Of a stretch of DNA of 64,000 nucleotides, positions 42,691 through 50,656 are shown one piece after another (positions within the stretch are counted from its first letter, which is position 1; each line of letters begins with the position of its first letter). Source of the stretch: Cetobacterium_A somerae (lineage in GTDB: Bacteria > Fusobacteriota > Fusobacteriia > Fusobacteriales > Fusobacteriaceae). The notes under the pieces are model-generated. The model did not search any database. It was not told the origin of the DNA and saw nothing but the letters and a program-made list of their open reading frames with translations. Where the stretch lies: NCBI RefSeq assembly GCF_044784365.2, contig NZ_CP173065.2; one strand, written 5' to 3'. Both the position numbers and the translations under genes were made by a program.

Positions 42691-42706
42691 CAGAAAGGGA
42701 GAGGTT

Positions 42707-43672
42707 ATGAAAAGAATAATTATTGATTGTGATCCAGGAATTGATGATTCACTGGCGCTGATTTTAGCACTGAAATCACCAGAGCTAGATGTTATTGGAA
42801 TTACTATTTGTGCTGGAAATGTTCCAGTGGAAATTGGAGGAGTTAATGCTTATCGAGTTTTAAAGTTACTAAAAAGAGAGGATATTCCTATTTACGTAGG
42901 AGATAATAATCCAATTAAAAGAGATTTAGTAACAGCTCAAGATACTCATGGAGATGATGGAGTTGGGGATGTTTTACCAGAAGTTATCATTCCAAAAGAT
43001 GCTATTAAATTAGGAGCTGTGGATTATCTTATTAAAACTTTAAAAGAGAATGAGGATGTATCTATAATAGCATTAGGTCCAATGACCAATTTAGCAAAGG
43101 CTGTGGAGAGGGAAAAAGAGATTTTAAAAAGAGCTGAAAGAATTGTTTCTATGGGAGGTGCTTTTAGAACTAATGGGAACTGTTCTCAAGTAGCTGAATT
43201 TAACTACTGGGTAGATCCAGAATCAGTAAATATTGTTTTTGAAAATGTAGATAAGCCAATAGAGCTTATTCCACTAGATGTAACTAGAAAAATAGTTTTA
43301 ACACCAAACTATAGAGAGTATTTAAAGCAGATGAAAAATGAAATAGCTGATTTTATTTACAATATAACAGGATTTTATGTTGATTTTCATTGGATGCAAG
43401 AAAGAACTTTAGGTTGTGTGATAAACGATCCTTTAGCAGTAGCTTATTTTATAGAACCAAGTCTATGTAGTGGAGTTTTAACTCATTTAGAGTGTGTTGA
43501 AAATGGAAGAGCCATTGGGCAAACACTAATAGATATTGGAGATTTTTATAGAAAAACACCAAATGTATTTATAAATACAGAGGTAGATGAGAAAAGATTC
43601 TTTGAGCTTTTCTTTCACAGAGTTTTTCCTGAAAATAAAAAAGATAATGAAATAGTGTTAAAGGGGTATTAA
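42707..43672 (+). CDS. Inosine/uridine-type nucleoside hydrolase, possible queuosine hydrolase
   Basis: This 321-residue enzyme belongs to the IunH family. The calcium-binding N-terminal motif DCDPGIDDSLAL (residues 5-16) and the active-site patterns MTNLAKA and NYWVDPESVN are present, with HDxx-type residue INDPLAVAYF at about 245. The frame is open to 42614, but the ATG at 42707 has a GGGAGAGG site. The gene ends one base before a YhhQ-type queuosine-precursor transporter. In Clostridioides, hydrolases of this family act on queuosine (QueK), so salvage of queuine is a plausible role. Confidence 0.85.
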   Translation: MKRIIIDCDPGIDDSLALILALKSPELDVIGITICAGNVPVEIGGVNAYRVLKLLKREDIPIYVGDNNPIKRDLVTAQDTHGDDGVGDVLPEVIIPKDAIKLGAVDYLIKTLKENEDVSIIALGPMTNLAKAVEREKEILKRAERIVSMGGAFRTNGNCSQVAEFNYWVDPESVNIVFENVDKPIELIPLDVTRKIVLTPNYREYLKQMKNEIADFIYNITGFYVDFHWMQERTLGCVINDPLAVAYFIEPSLCSGVLTHLECVENGRAIGQTLIDIGDFYRKTPNVFINTEVDEKRFFELFFHRVFPENKKDNEIVLKGY

Positions 43673-43673
43673 T

Positions 43674-44378
43674 ATGATGATGAATGGAATGTTATTACAA
43701 AATGAGATGTTATGGATAATAAAACTATTTTTAAGTTTTATTATTGTTTTAGGTGCTTATAAATGTTTTGGAAAAACGGGACTTTTTATTTGGATTCCAA
43801 TATCTATGTTTATAGCAAGTGTTGAGGTAATGGTTTTAGTTAAACTTTTTGGTTTACATGCTTCATTAGGAAATATACCTTATGCTAGTGCATTTTTAGT
43901 TACAGATATACTTTCTGAAAAGTATGGGGAAAAAGAGGCTAAGAAAGCTATATGGATAGGATTTTTTACCAATATAGTTATAGCATTTATGATAAATTTT
44001 GCACTTATGTTTACTCCAGAAGCTGATGGACTAGAGATGCATACTAATTTAAAATCGATTTTTGGATTGTTCCCAAGATTTATGATAGTGGGATTAGTAT
44101 CTTATGCAATATCTCAGCATGTGGATATATATCTATATAAGATTTTAAAAGAGAAGTTTCCAAAGCATCTATGGATTAGAAATAATGGAAGTACTATGGT
44201 AAGTCAGTTAGTAGATAATATTTTATTTACAACTTTAGCCTTTACTGGGATTTTCTCTTTTGAAGTTATGTTTGAGATATTTTTGAGTACATATATATTA
44301 AAATGGATAGTTGCAGCTATGGATACTCCATTTTTATACTTGGCAACTAAAATGGATTCAAAGAAGAGTTTATGTTAA
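43674..44378 (+). CDS. Queuosine-precursor transporter (YhhQ/VUT family)
   Basis: This 234-residue integral membrane protein has about six membrane helices and the YhhQ/VUT (COG1738) features ASAFLVTDILSEKYGEKEAKKAIWIG (acidic, close to residue 80-105) and SQHVDIYLYKILKEKFP. These proteins import 7-cyano- or 7-aminomethyl-7-deazaguanine or queuine. It overlaps in transcription with the nucleoside hydrolase before it, with a one-base gap. A likely promoter and a hairpin for the next gene follow. Confidence 0.9.
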   Translation: MMMNGMLLQNEMLWIIKLFLSFIIVLGAYKCFGKTGLFIWIPISMFIASVEVMVLVKLFGLHASLGNIPYASAFLVTDILSEKYGEKEAKKAIWIGFFTNIVIAFMINFALMFTPEADGLEMHTNLKSIFGLFPRFMIVGLVSYAISQHVDIYLYKILKEKFPKHLWIRNNGSTMVSQLVDNILFTTLAFTGIFSFEVMFEIFLSTYILKWIVAAMDTPFLYLATKMDSKKSLC

Positions 44379-44402
44379 AAAAGTTTTAAATTCAATCATT
44401 TG

Positions 44403-44463
44403 TTGTAAATGTTTCTTATACGAGGTATAATATAAGTAAAATCAAAAAATATTTGATTTTTTT
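44403..44463 (+). promoter_or_regulatory. Promoter and initiating hairpin of the 44474 gene
   Basis: TTGTAA (44403-44408), 17 bases and TATAAT (44426-44431) form a good promoter. The transcript would begin with a hairpin AAAATCAAA/TTTGATTTT and a T run that reaches the GGAGGT ribosome site, looking like a terminator placed at the 5' end. Confidence 0.65.
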
Positions 44464-44473
44464 GGAGGTACCA

Positions 44474-45058
44474 ATGAAATCTCACTCAAAATTAAACTGT
44501 CCAGAAATTATTTACAATGAATTAGAGCAATTTATCTATTCTAAAAGTTATGTTTTTTTAACAAGAAAATTAGATCATAACATACAGATAAGAAAATACA
44601 ATATTAATGATTCTTTTGAAACTGTTGCAAAATATATAGACTTACATGGTGGAAAAATTGTATATGGAGTATCGATTTTAGAGTCAGATATTCTTTTTGA
44701 AAAGCAAGCTTTTGCTGTATGGGAATCGCCAGAGAATACTCTTCACCATGTGACAAGAGGTTCAAATATGAAAATTATGTTTATTCCAAATGAAAATCCA
44801 TATGTGATTCCAGAAGATTATGTCAGTGATTTTTATAATCTTTTCTCTACGAAAGAGGAAAGTTGTATAGAGGAATTTATATCTAATAAAAGACGTTTTC
44901 AAGAGTTGATGTCAAAGACAACGAGTTCTCTAACAGAAGATGAAATGAACGATATTTGTCGTTATGGAAATCTATCTGCTTTAGAAAGACTTACTAATAA
45001 GAAGATAGAGAAAGACTTTGATTTAAAAGATAGAATCTTAAAGAGAGTTAAGAAATAG
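44474..45058 (+). CDS. Hypothetical protein with HAVW-like domain
   Basis: The first ATG at 44453 would use the hairpin as codons; the ATG at 44474 after GGAGGT is preferred, giving 194 residues. I do not recognise a named family. The stretch IDLHGGKIVYGVSIL...KQAFAVWESPENTLHHVT resembles a domain found in SEC-C-type and other uncharacterised proteins, with possible metal-binding His residues. No signal or membrane segment is seen. Its C-terminus is rich in Lys and Arg. Confidence 0.6.
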   Translation: MKSHSKLNCPEIIYNELEQFIYSKSYVFLTRKLDHNIQIRKYNINDSFETVAKYIDLHGGKIVYGVSILESDILFEKQAFAVWESPENTLHHVTRGSNMKIMFIPNENPYVIPEDYVSDFYNLFSTKEESCIEEFISNKRRFQELMSKTTSSLTEDEMNDICRYGNLSALERLTNKKIEKDFDLKDRILKRVKK

Positions 45059-45377
45059 AGAGATCAAGCTCTAAGTAGACAAAGTGTAATACAAAAGATT
45101 AGAGCACCCTTAAAATCGGTTTTGTGCAGTTTCAATCGATTTTATATGGGTGCTCATCTTTATAGAGTAGAAATTAGCAAAAAGGTTAAAACTGAAATTA
45201 GAGAGTCAAAAAAATGAACTTTTGTCAAAAAAGTAGTAAAACAACATATTTTAACTTTAATTTATATAAAAATACTTATAAAAGAGGAAAAAGTTAACTT
45301 TATGACTTAAAAAATAGGTATTTGTTTAAAGTGTAGTGTTTTATAGAAAGTGTAAAATATAGTATTTGGAGGGGTAA
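45059..45377. other. Intergenic gap of 319 bases with an imperfect inverted repeat
   Basis: A long imperfect hairpin lies at 45102-45155 (described separately). The rest is AT-rich without a convincing coding frame: a 27-codon frame at 45213 has only a weak ribosome site. The last 60 bases probably contain the methyltransferase promoter, with TTTATA-like -10 candidates, but no clear -35. Confidence 0.5.
45102..45155. repeat. Imperfect inverted repeat (long hairpin)
   Basis: GAGCACCC plus TAAAATCG on the left pair with CGATTTTA plus GGGTGCTC on the right, giving 16 base pairs with a small internal loop (1 x 3) and an 18-base apical loop. There is no T run, so it is not a simple terminator. 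It could be a small RNA, an operator or a remnant of a mobile element. Confidence 0.6.
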
Positions 45378-45959
45378 ATGTCAGTAAAATTTTATAATGA
45401 TAATGCAGATGATTTTTTTAACAACACAGTAAATGCAGATATGAGTGCTACTTATAAGATTTTTGAAGAGAAACTTTCAGAAAAAACAGGAGGAATTCTT
45501 GATTTAGGTTGCGGAAGTGGAAGGGATGCTAAGCACTTTTTAGATGAAGGATTTACAGTTACAGCTTTAGATCTATCACCAGTTCTAGCTGAGAAAGCTA
45601 GTGAATTTATTGGACAAAAGGTTATTGTGGCGGATATGAAAGATTTAGATTTCCAAGATAGATTTATAGGAATCTGGGCTTGTGCTTCATTACTTCATCT
45701 GAGAGAGGATGAGGTTTTAGAAACATTGAAAAGATGTCATAAAGCTTTAAAGAAAGATGGAGTTATATATGCATCGTTTAAATATGGAGAAAGTAACTAT
45801 GAGAAAGATGGAAGAAGTTTTACTTGTTTTACAAAGGATAAATTTTTAGATTTAATAAAAGATTTAGAGTTTTGTTGCTATGAAACTTTTGAAACTGGAG
45901 ATGTTAGGCCTGGAAGAGAAAAAGAAAGATGGCTTAATATAATTTTGAAAAAGGGATAA
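45378..45959 (+). CDS. Class I SAM-dependent methyltransferase (TehB-like)
   Basis: This 193-residue cytosolic enzyme has the SAM-binding motif LDLGCGSGRDAKHF at about 39-52, the acidic residue ALDLSP at about 63, and CASLLHL at about 101 in motif IV. It fits the Methyltransf_11/TehB group. The substrate is unknown (small molecule, tellurite or others). The ribosome site is GGAGGGG. The gene stands alone between two larger gaps. Confidence 0.8.
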   Translation: MSVKFYNDNADDFFNNTVNADMSATYKIFEEKLSEKTGGILDLGCGSGRDAKHFLDEGFTVTALDLSPVLAEKASEFIGQKVIVADMKDLDFQDRFIGIWACASLLHLREDEVLETLKRCHKALKKDGVIYASFKYGESNYEKDGRSFTCFTKDKFLDLIKDLEFCCYETFETGDVRPGREKERWLNIILKKG

Positions 45960-46033
45960 AACTTTAGAAAGAATTAGAAATTTTAGAATAAAGGTATATT
46001 TTATATAGAATATGCAGTATTAAATCCAGTGAA

Positions 46034-46064
46034 AACAGGAGTTTAAAAAGCTCTTGTTTTTTTA
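46034..46064 (+). terminator. Terminator upstream of the type I RM locus
   Basis: AACAGGAG pairs with CTCTTGTT (one G-U), with TTTTTTTATT after. It follows the methyltransferase by 75 bases and separates it from hsdM. Confidence 0.8.
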
Positions 46065-46176
46065 TTAATACCATTACCTTAAAAGTTATTAGATAATATT
46101 TTATAAAAAATAGAAAAAATTCTAATAATTTTGTGATATTATATATTTAGAAAAAGAAGTGATACAAGGAGAAAAA

Positions 46177-47682
46177 ATGACAGATCAATTAACAATTAAT
46201 GGAATAGTATGGAAAGCATGTGATACATTTAGAGGAACTTTAAACTCAAGCCAATATAAGGATTATATTTTAACAATGTTATTTGTTAAATATCTATCAG
46301 ATTCTCACAAAGAGAAGGTAGAGGAGTTAAAAGCTAAATACAATGGTAATGAGGAAAGAATTAAAAGAGCTTTGGAAAAAGGAGTTTTCATATTAGATGA
46401 GGAGTGTAGCTTTGATAAGCTATACTCACAAAAAGATGAGGACAATATTGGTGAGATAATAAATAGAGCCCTTTTAAAGATAGAGGATGATAACTTTAGA
46501 AAATTATCTGGTGTATTTAAAAATATTGACTTTAACTCAGAAGCTAATTTAGGAAAAACAAAAGAGAGAAATACACTTTTAAGAACATTATTAGAGGATT
46601 TTAACAATCCAGATTTGGATTTAAGACCATCTAAATTAAAGGGAAATGACGTTATTGGTGATGCTTATGAATATTTAATTGCTATGTTTGCAGATGACTC
46701 TGGAAAAAAAGGTGGAGAGTTTTTTACTCCTTCAGAGGTATCAACAGTTGTAGCTAAACTTGTAAACCCTAAAGAGGGGGATAGAATATATGATCCAACA
46801 TGTGGTTCTGGTTCTCTTTTAATAAAGGCTTCTAAAGAGGTTGGAAATACAAACTTTGCTGTATATGGTCAAGAAAAAAATGGTGCAACTGAATCACTAG
46901 CTAAAATGAATATGTTTCTACACAATATAAATGACGCTAAAATTGAATGGGGAGATACTATAAGAAATCCACTACATGTTGAAAATGACCATATAATGAA
47001 ATTTGATGTAATTGTAGCTAATCCGCCATTCTCTTTAGATAAATGGGGATATGAAGAAGCTGAACATGATAAATTTGGTAGATTTAGTTATGGACTACCT
47101 CCAAAGTCTAAAGGAGATTATGCTTTTGTACAACACATGGTGGCATCAATGAATGAAAATGGTAGGGTAGCTGTAGTATTGCCACTAGGAGTACTATTTA
47201 GAGGAGCTAGTGAAGGAAAGATAAGAAAAGGATTTATAGAGGAGAATCTTTTAGATGCTGTAATAGGGTTACCTTCAAATTTATTCTTTGGCGTATCTAT
47301 CCCAGCTTGTATTTTAGTTTTCAAAAAAAATAAAGCAACTAACGATATATTATTTATAGATGCAAGTAATGAGTTTTTACAAGGGAAAAACCAAAATAAG
47401 CTAACAAAGGAAAATATTGATAAAATTATAGATACTTATAGAGAGAGAAAAGTTATTGAAAAATACTCACACATAGCTACTTTAGATGAAATTCAAGAAA
47501 ATGATTACAATTTAAATATCCCTAGATATGTTGATACTTTTGAAGAGGAGGAAGCTATTGATGTTCCTAAAGTTCAAGGGAAAATAGAGGAGTTAAACAA
47601 AGAACTAACAACTTTAGAGGAAAAGATGAAAGCCTTTTTAAAAGAGCTTAACCTAGAAGGTGATAACAATGAAAGAGATTAA
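46177..47682 (+). CDS. hsdM: Type I restriction-modification, methyltransferase subunit
   Basis: HsdM modifies adenine at N6 in host DNA with HsdS. The start used is the ATG at 46177 after CAAGGAG, not an upstream GTG. The 501-residue protein has a helical N-terminal part (ITTMLFVKYLSD-like block), the SAM motif IYDPTCGSGSLLIKA at about 207 and the catalytic NPPF (DVIVANPPFSLDKWG) at about 283. All catalytic residues are present. It overlaps hsdS by 14 bases. Confidence 0.96.
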   Translation: MTDQLTINGIVWKACDTFRGTLNSSQYKDYILTMLFVKYLSDSHKEKVEELKAKYNGNEERIKRALEKGVFILDEECSFDKLYSQKDEDNIGEIINRALLKIEDDNFRKLSGVFKNIDFNSEANLGKTKERNTLLRTLLEDFNNPDLDLRPSKLKGNDVIGDAYEYLIAMFADDSGKKGGEFFTPSEVSTVVAKLVNPKEGDRIYDPTCGSGSLLIKASKEVGNTNFAVYGQEKNGATESLAKMNMFLHNINDAKIEWGDTIRNPLHVENDHIMKFDVIVANPPFSLDKWGYEEAEHDKFGRFSYGLPPKSKGDYAFVQHMVASMNENGRVAVVLPLGVLFRGASEGKIRKGFIEENLLDAVIGLPSNLFFGVSIPACILVFKKNKATNDILFIDASNEFLQGKNQNKLTKENIDKIIDTYRERKVIEKYSHIATLDEIQENDYNLNIPRYVDTFEEEEAIDVPKVQGKIEELNKELTTLEEKMKAFLKELNLEGDNNERD

Positions 47683-48925
47683 GCCAGGATACAAAGAAAC
47701 TCCAATAGGAATACTACCAAGAGATTGGGATGTGAAAAGGTTAGGAGAGTTATTAGAATTTAAAAATGGAATTAACGCTTCAAAAGAACAATATGGTTCA
47801 GGAATTAAATTTATCAATGTTTTAGATATTTTAAATAATGAATATATAACTTTTGATAAAGTAGTGGGGAAAGTGAACATTAATCAAGAAACTTTAGATA
47901 AATATGATGTTAATTATGGTGATATTTTATTTCAAAGAAGCTCCGAGACAAGAGAAGAAGTAGGAACTGCAAGCGTTTATCTTGATAATAATCCTAATGT
48001 AACTTTTGGTGGATTTGTTATAAGAGGAAAGAAAATAAGTGATTACTTTCCAATATTTCTAAATAAAGTTTTAAAAAATTCTGCTGTAAGAAATCAAATA
48101 ACTTCAAAAGCTGGGGGAAGTACAAGATATAATGTAAGTCAAGAAATTTTAGAAGGTGTTTTAATTCCAATTCCTCCAAAAGAAGAGCAAGAAAAAATAG
48201 CTCAAATTCTTATGACTTGGGATGAGGCAATTGAAAAACAAGAGGAACTTATAGAACAGGAAAAAGAGTTTAAAAAAGGGATGATGCAAAAAATCTTTAG
48301 CCAAAAGTTAAGATTTAAAGACGAAAATGGAAATGATTATTCTGAATGGGAAGAGAAGAAGTTAGGGGAAACAATAAGTTTTATTGTTGATAATAGAGGA
48401 AAAACACCTCCTTTTCAAGAAAATGGCATTCCCTTGATTGAAGTAAATAGTATAGGAAAGAAAAAAATTGATTATAATATAATAAAGAAATATGTAAGTG
48501 AAGAAGTTTATAATAATTGGTTTAGAAAATATTTGAAAAAAAATGATATTTTGTTTTCAACAGTTGGAGCAACGGGGTTGTGTTCAATATATGATGAAAC
48601 AATAAAATCAATAATTGCTCAGAATATAGTGGGATTAAGATTTGAGTTCCAAAACCATATATTTATATTTTATTTATTAACATTTGAAGAAAATAATGTT
48701 AAATTTAAAAAGATCCAAATGGGAGCAGTTCAGCCTAGTTTAAAAGTCACTCAAATGACTGAGATTAAATTTTTATTTCCTCCTCTTCCAGAGCAAGAAA
48801 AGATAGCTAATTTCTTATCAACAATAGATGAGAAAATAGAGGTTTTAGAAAAGAAATTAGAGGAACTTAAAGAGCAGAAAAAAGGATTAATGCAAAAACT
48901 TCTTACTGGAGAGGTAAGGGTTTAA
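47669..48925 (+). CDS. hsdS: Type I restriction-modification, specificity subunit
   Basis: This 418-residue subunit sets the recognition sequence by two target domains joined by two coiled spacer helices. The first TRD is about residues 1-180, the central conserved region with EEQEKIAQILMTWDEAIEKQEELIEQ is at about 180-215, the second TRD follows to about 360, and the C-terminal helix LPEQEKIANFLSTIDEKIEVLEKKLEELKEQKKG repeats the spacer. The start at 47669 is preferred over 47660. No invertible copies of hsdS are seen nearby, so the specificity is fixed in this locus. Confidence 0.95.
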   Translation: MKEIKPGYKETPIGILPRDWDVKRLGELLEFKNGINASKEQYGSGIKFINVLDILNNEYITFDKVVGKVNINQETLDKYDVNYGDILFQRSSETREEVGTASVYLDNNPNVTFGGFVIRGKKISDYFPIFLNKVLKNSAVRNQITSKAGGSTRYNVSQEILEGVLIPIPPKEEQEKIAQILMTWDEAIEKQEELIEQEKEFKKGMMQKIFSQKLRFKDENGNDYSEWEEKKLGETISFIVDNRGKTPPFQENGIPLIEVNSIGKKKIDYNIIKKYVSEEVYNNWFRKYLKKNDILFSTVGATGLCSIYDETIKSIIAQNIVGLRFEFQNHIFIFYLLTFEENNVKFKKIQMGAVQPSLKVTQMTEIKFLFPPLPEQEKIANFLSTIDEKIEVLEKKLEELKEQKKGLMQKLLTGEVRV

Positions 48926-48947
48926 ATCAAAGCAAAGGAGGACTTAT

Positions 48948-49574
48948 ATGGAATTAAATAATATTGTTAAGATTTTAGCTTTTTTAACATCCTATTGTCC
49001 TCTTTGGATTCTTTTGATAATTAAATATGGATTAAATGAAGATTTAAAAGGAGATTTAATTTTAAAGACATCTAATATTTATAAATATTCAATTTCTTAT
49101 CCATTAATTTCATGGAATATTCCTATATTTATATTAATTAGTTTAATTTTAATTTCTTTGGTGTGTATTTTTCTATTTTTTAAAGCTATAAAACCAGGAG
49201 AAAAAGATACAAATATTGAGTATTATAAAATAATTGAAACAGAAGATAATGATTCGGATATTTTAGGGTATTTATTTACATACATAATACCTTCATTATC
49301 TATTGGTGGTGATATTTCAAAATTAATTCAACTTATTTTATTTATTGTTATAGCTTCTTTTTATATAACAAGTAACTCATTAATTACTCTAAATCCAGTT
49401 ATTAGAATTTTAGGATATCATATATATAAAGCTAAAGTAATTAGAAATAATTTAGAGCAAAGTATATATATTATATCAAAATTAAAAAATGCTTTAATTG
49501 AGAAAAATACAAATATAAAATTATTGGAAATTAGTAGTAATATTTTTTATTTAGAACGAGGAGGAAAACATTGA
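48948..49574 (+). CDS. kwaA: Kiwa-like membrane protein KwaA
   Basis: This 208-residue protein has four predicted membrane helices (about 8-30, 60-82, 103-118 and 125-142), a size and layout matching KwaA of the Kiwa anti-phage system, which sits in the membrane and signals phage attachment. The assignment relies mainly on the partner downstream, a DUF4868/KwaB-like protein overlapping its stop codon. The sequence is AT-rich. A GCAAAGGAGG site precedes the ATG. It lies 22 bases downstream of hsdS, so it is probably read from the hsdM promoter. Confidence 0.7.
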   Translation: MELNNIVKILAFLTSYCPLWILLIIKYGLNEDLKGDLILKTSNIYKYSISYPLISWNIPIFILISLILISLVCIFLFFKAIKPGEKDTNIEYYKIIETEDNDSDILGYLFTYIIPSLSIGGDISKLIQLILFIVIASFYITSNSLITLNPVIRILGYHIYKAKVIRNNLEQSIYIISKLKNALIEKNTNIKLLEISSNIFYLERGGKH

Positions 49575-50506
49575 ATATAGCTTATTTAAATTTATTAATT
49601 GATAAAATATCGGAAGATCAAACGACTCAATGTCTTAAAGTTTGGTTAAAAGAAAATAATCAGGATTTTGTAAAAAGAGTTAATATAAAAGCTGATTTAA
49701 AAGAGATTGCAAGAAATGCAATTATTAAGTTGATTAAAAAATTAGGCGATAATGACGAAGTAGAAGAGTTAAATTTAGAAAATAATTTAAAAAATTATTA
49801 TTACATACCAATTAATGATGTGCTTAAATACGAAGAAATAAAAACTAAAATACTTAATTGCAGAACTGTTATAGATGATTTAGCAGTATTACAAAATACT
49901 GATGCAAAAAATTTAAAAGCGTTTATTATAGAGTTTGAGTATTTAGTTAATGATAAACCTAAAAAAATTCATTTATTTATTGATTTTACTAGAAGCTTAG
50001 TATTTAAAAAGACAAAAATCTGCCTATCTAAGAATGGTAAATATGAAGAATTAGATATTCCATATTTTACTATTCCAGAAGCTGATGTGGCTTTTGCTCT
50101 TGAAGAAGATGAGAAATTCCTTGTTACAAAAGAGAAGGGATTTGAAGTTATTTTTGAGTTCTCAGAGATGTATAAAAATTATGCTCAAAATGTTATAACT
50201 AATTTTAGGCATGATAGAATTTTTAATTTACCTTGTATTTTAAATAAAGTTCTTTCAAATAAATCTCATTGTAAAGAGCTTTATAAAGTTGATAAATTAA
50301 GAAAATATGAAGATATTGATATGACCAAATTAATGGAATTAAATATAACAAAAGACCTTGGATTGACTGTTAATAATGATGCTTGGAATATAAGTAATAG
50401 TGACAATGTAAAAATAGTTTTAAGCATTTTAAATAGAAAAATTGGAAAAGATTGTTTGGTAAATACAGATGATTTTTTTATAGCTCACAATAAAGAAAAT
50501 ATATAA
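49571..50506 (+). CDS. kwaB: Kiwa-like DUF4868 protein KwaB
   Basis: This 311-residue protein fits the DUF4868/KwaB family in length and layout: an N-terminal helical region, a central strand-rich part with IFIDFTRSLVF-like sequence, and a C-terminal half in GFEVIFEFSEMYKNYA...LPCILNKVLS ending in VKIVLSILNRKIGKDCLVNTDDFFIA. KwaB binds DNA or stops phage replication with KwaA. The start is TTG at 49571, supported by GAGGAGG nine bases before and by the 4-base overlap with kwaA. A terminator follows. Confidence 0.7.
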   Translation: MNIAYLNLLIDKISEDQTTQCLKVWLKENNQDFVKRVNIKADLKEIARNAIIKLIKKLGDNDEVEELNLENNLKNYYYIPINDVLKYEEIKTKILNCRTVIDDLAVLQNTDAKNLKAFIIEFEYLVNDKPKKIHLFIDFTRSLVFKKTKICLSKNGKYEELDIPYFTIPEADVAFALEEDEKFLVTKEKGFEVIFEFSEMYKNYAQNVITNFRHDRIFNLPCILNKVLSNKSHCKELYKVDKLRKYEDIDMTKLMELNITKDLGLTVNNDAWNISNSDNVKIVLSILNRKIGKDCLVNTDDFFIAHNKENI

Positions 50507-50542
50507 TATTTAAAATAAGCAATAAAATATAATTGTTATTAA

Positions 50543-50570
50543 GGGTACTAACTAGTACTCTTTTTATTTT
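50543..50570 (+). terminator. Terminator after kwaB
   Basis: GGGTACT pairs with AGTACTC (one G-U) around AACT, followed by TTTTTATTTT. It closes the hsdM-hsdS-kwaA-kwaB transcript. Confidence 0.8.
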
Positions 50571-50577
50571 GAAAAAA

Positions 50578-50606
50578 TTGAAAAGAGTAGAGTAATGGAG
50601 TATAAT
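50578..50606 (+). promoter_or_regulatory. Separate promoter for hsdR
   Basis: TTGAAA (50578-50583), 17 bases and TATAAT (50601-50606) lie 50 bases before the hsdR start. The restriction subunit can therefore be expressed apart from the methyltransferase. Confidence 0.75.
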
Positions 50607-50656
50607 TAACATGTATATTAGATTAGTTAAGGCTTAAAAAAGTCTAAGGGGGCATT

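Noticed and set aside
42614..42706. 31-codon extension of the nucleoside hydrolase
   Set aside because: It would encode the structured leader; the hydrolase family starts at the MKRIIIDCDPG Met with a GGGAGAGG site.
45213..45296. 27-codon frame in the 319-base gap
   Set aside because: Only a weak GAGAG lies upstream and the product has no recognisable features; not supported as a gene.
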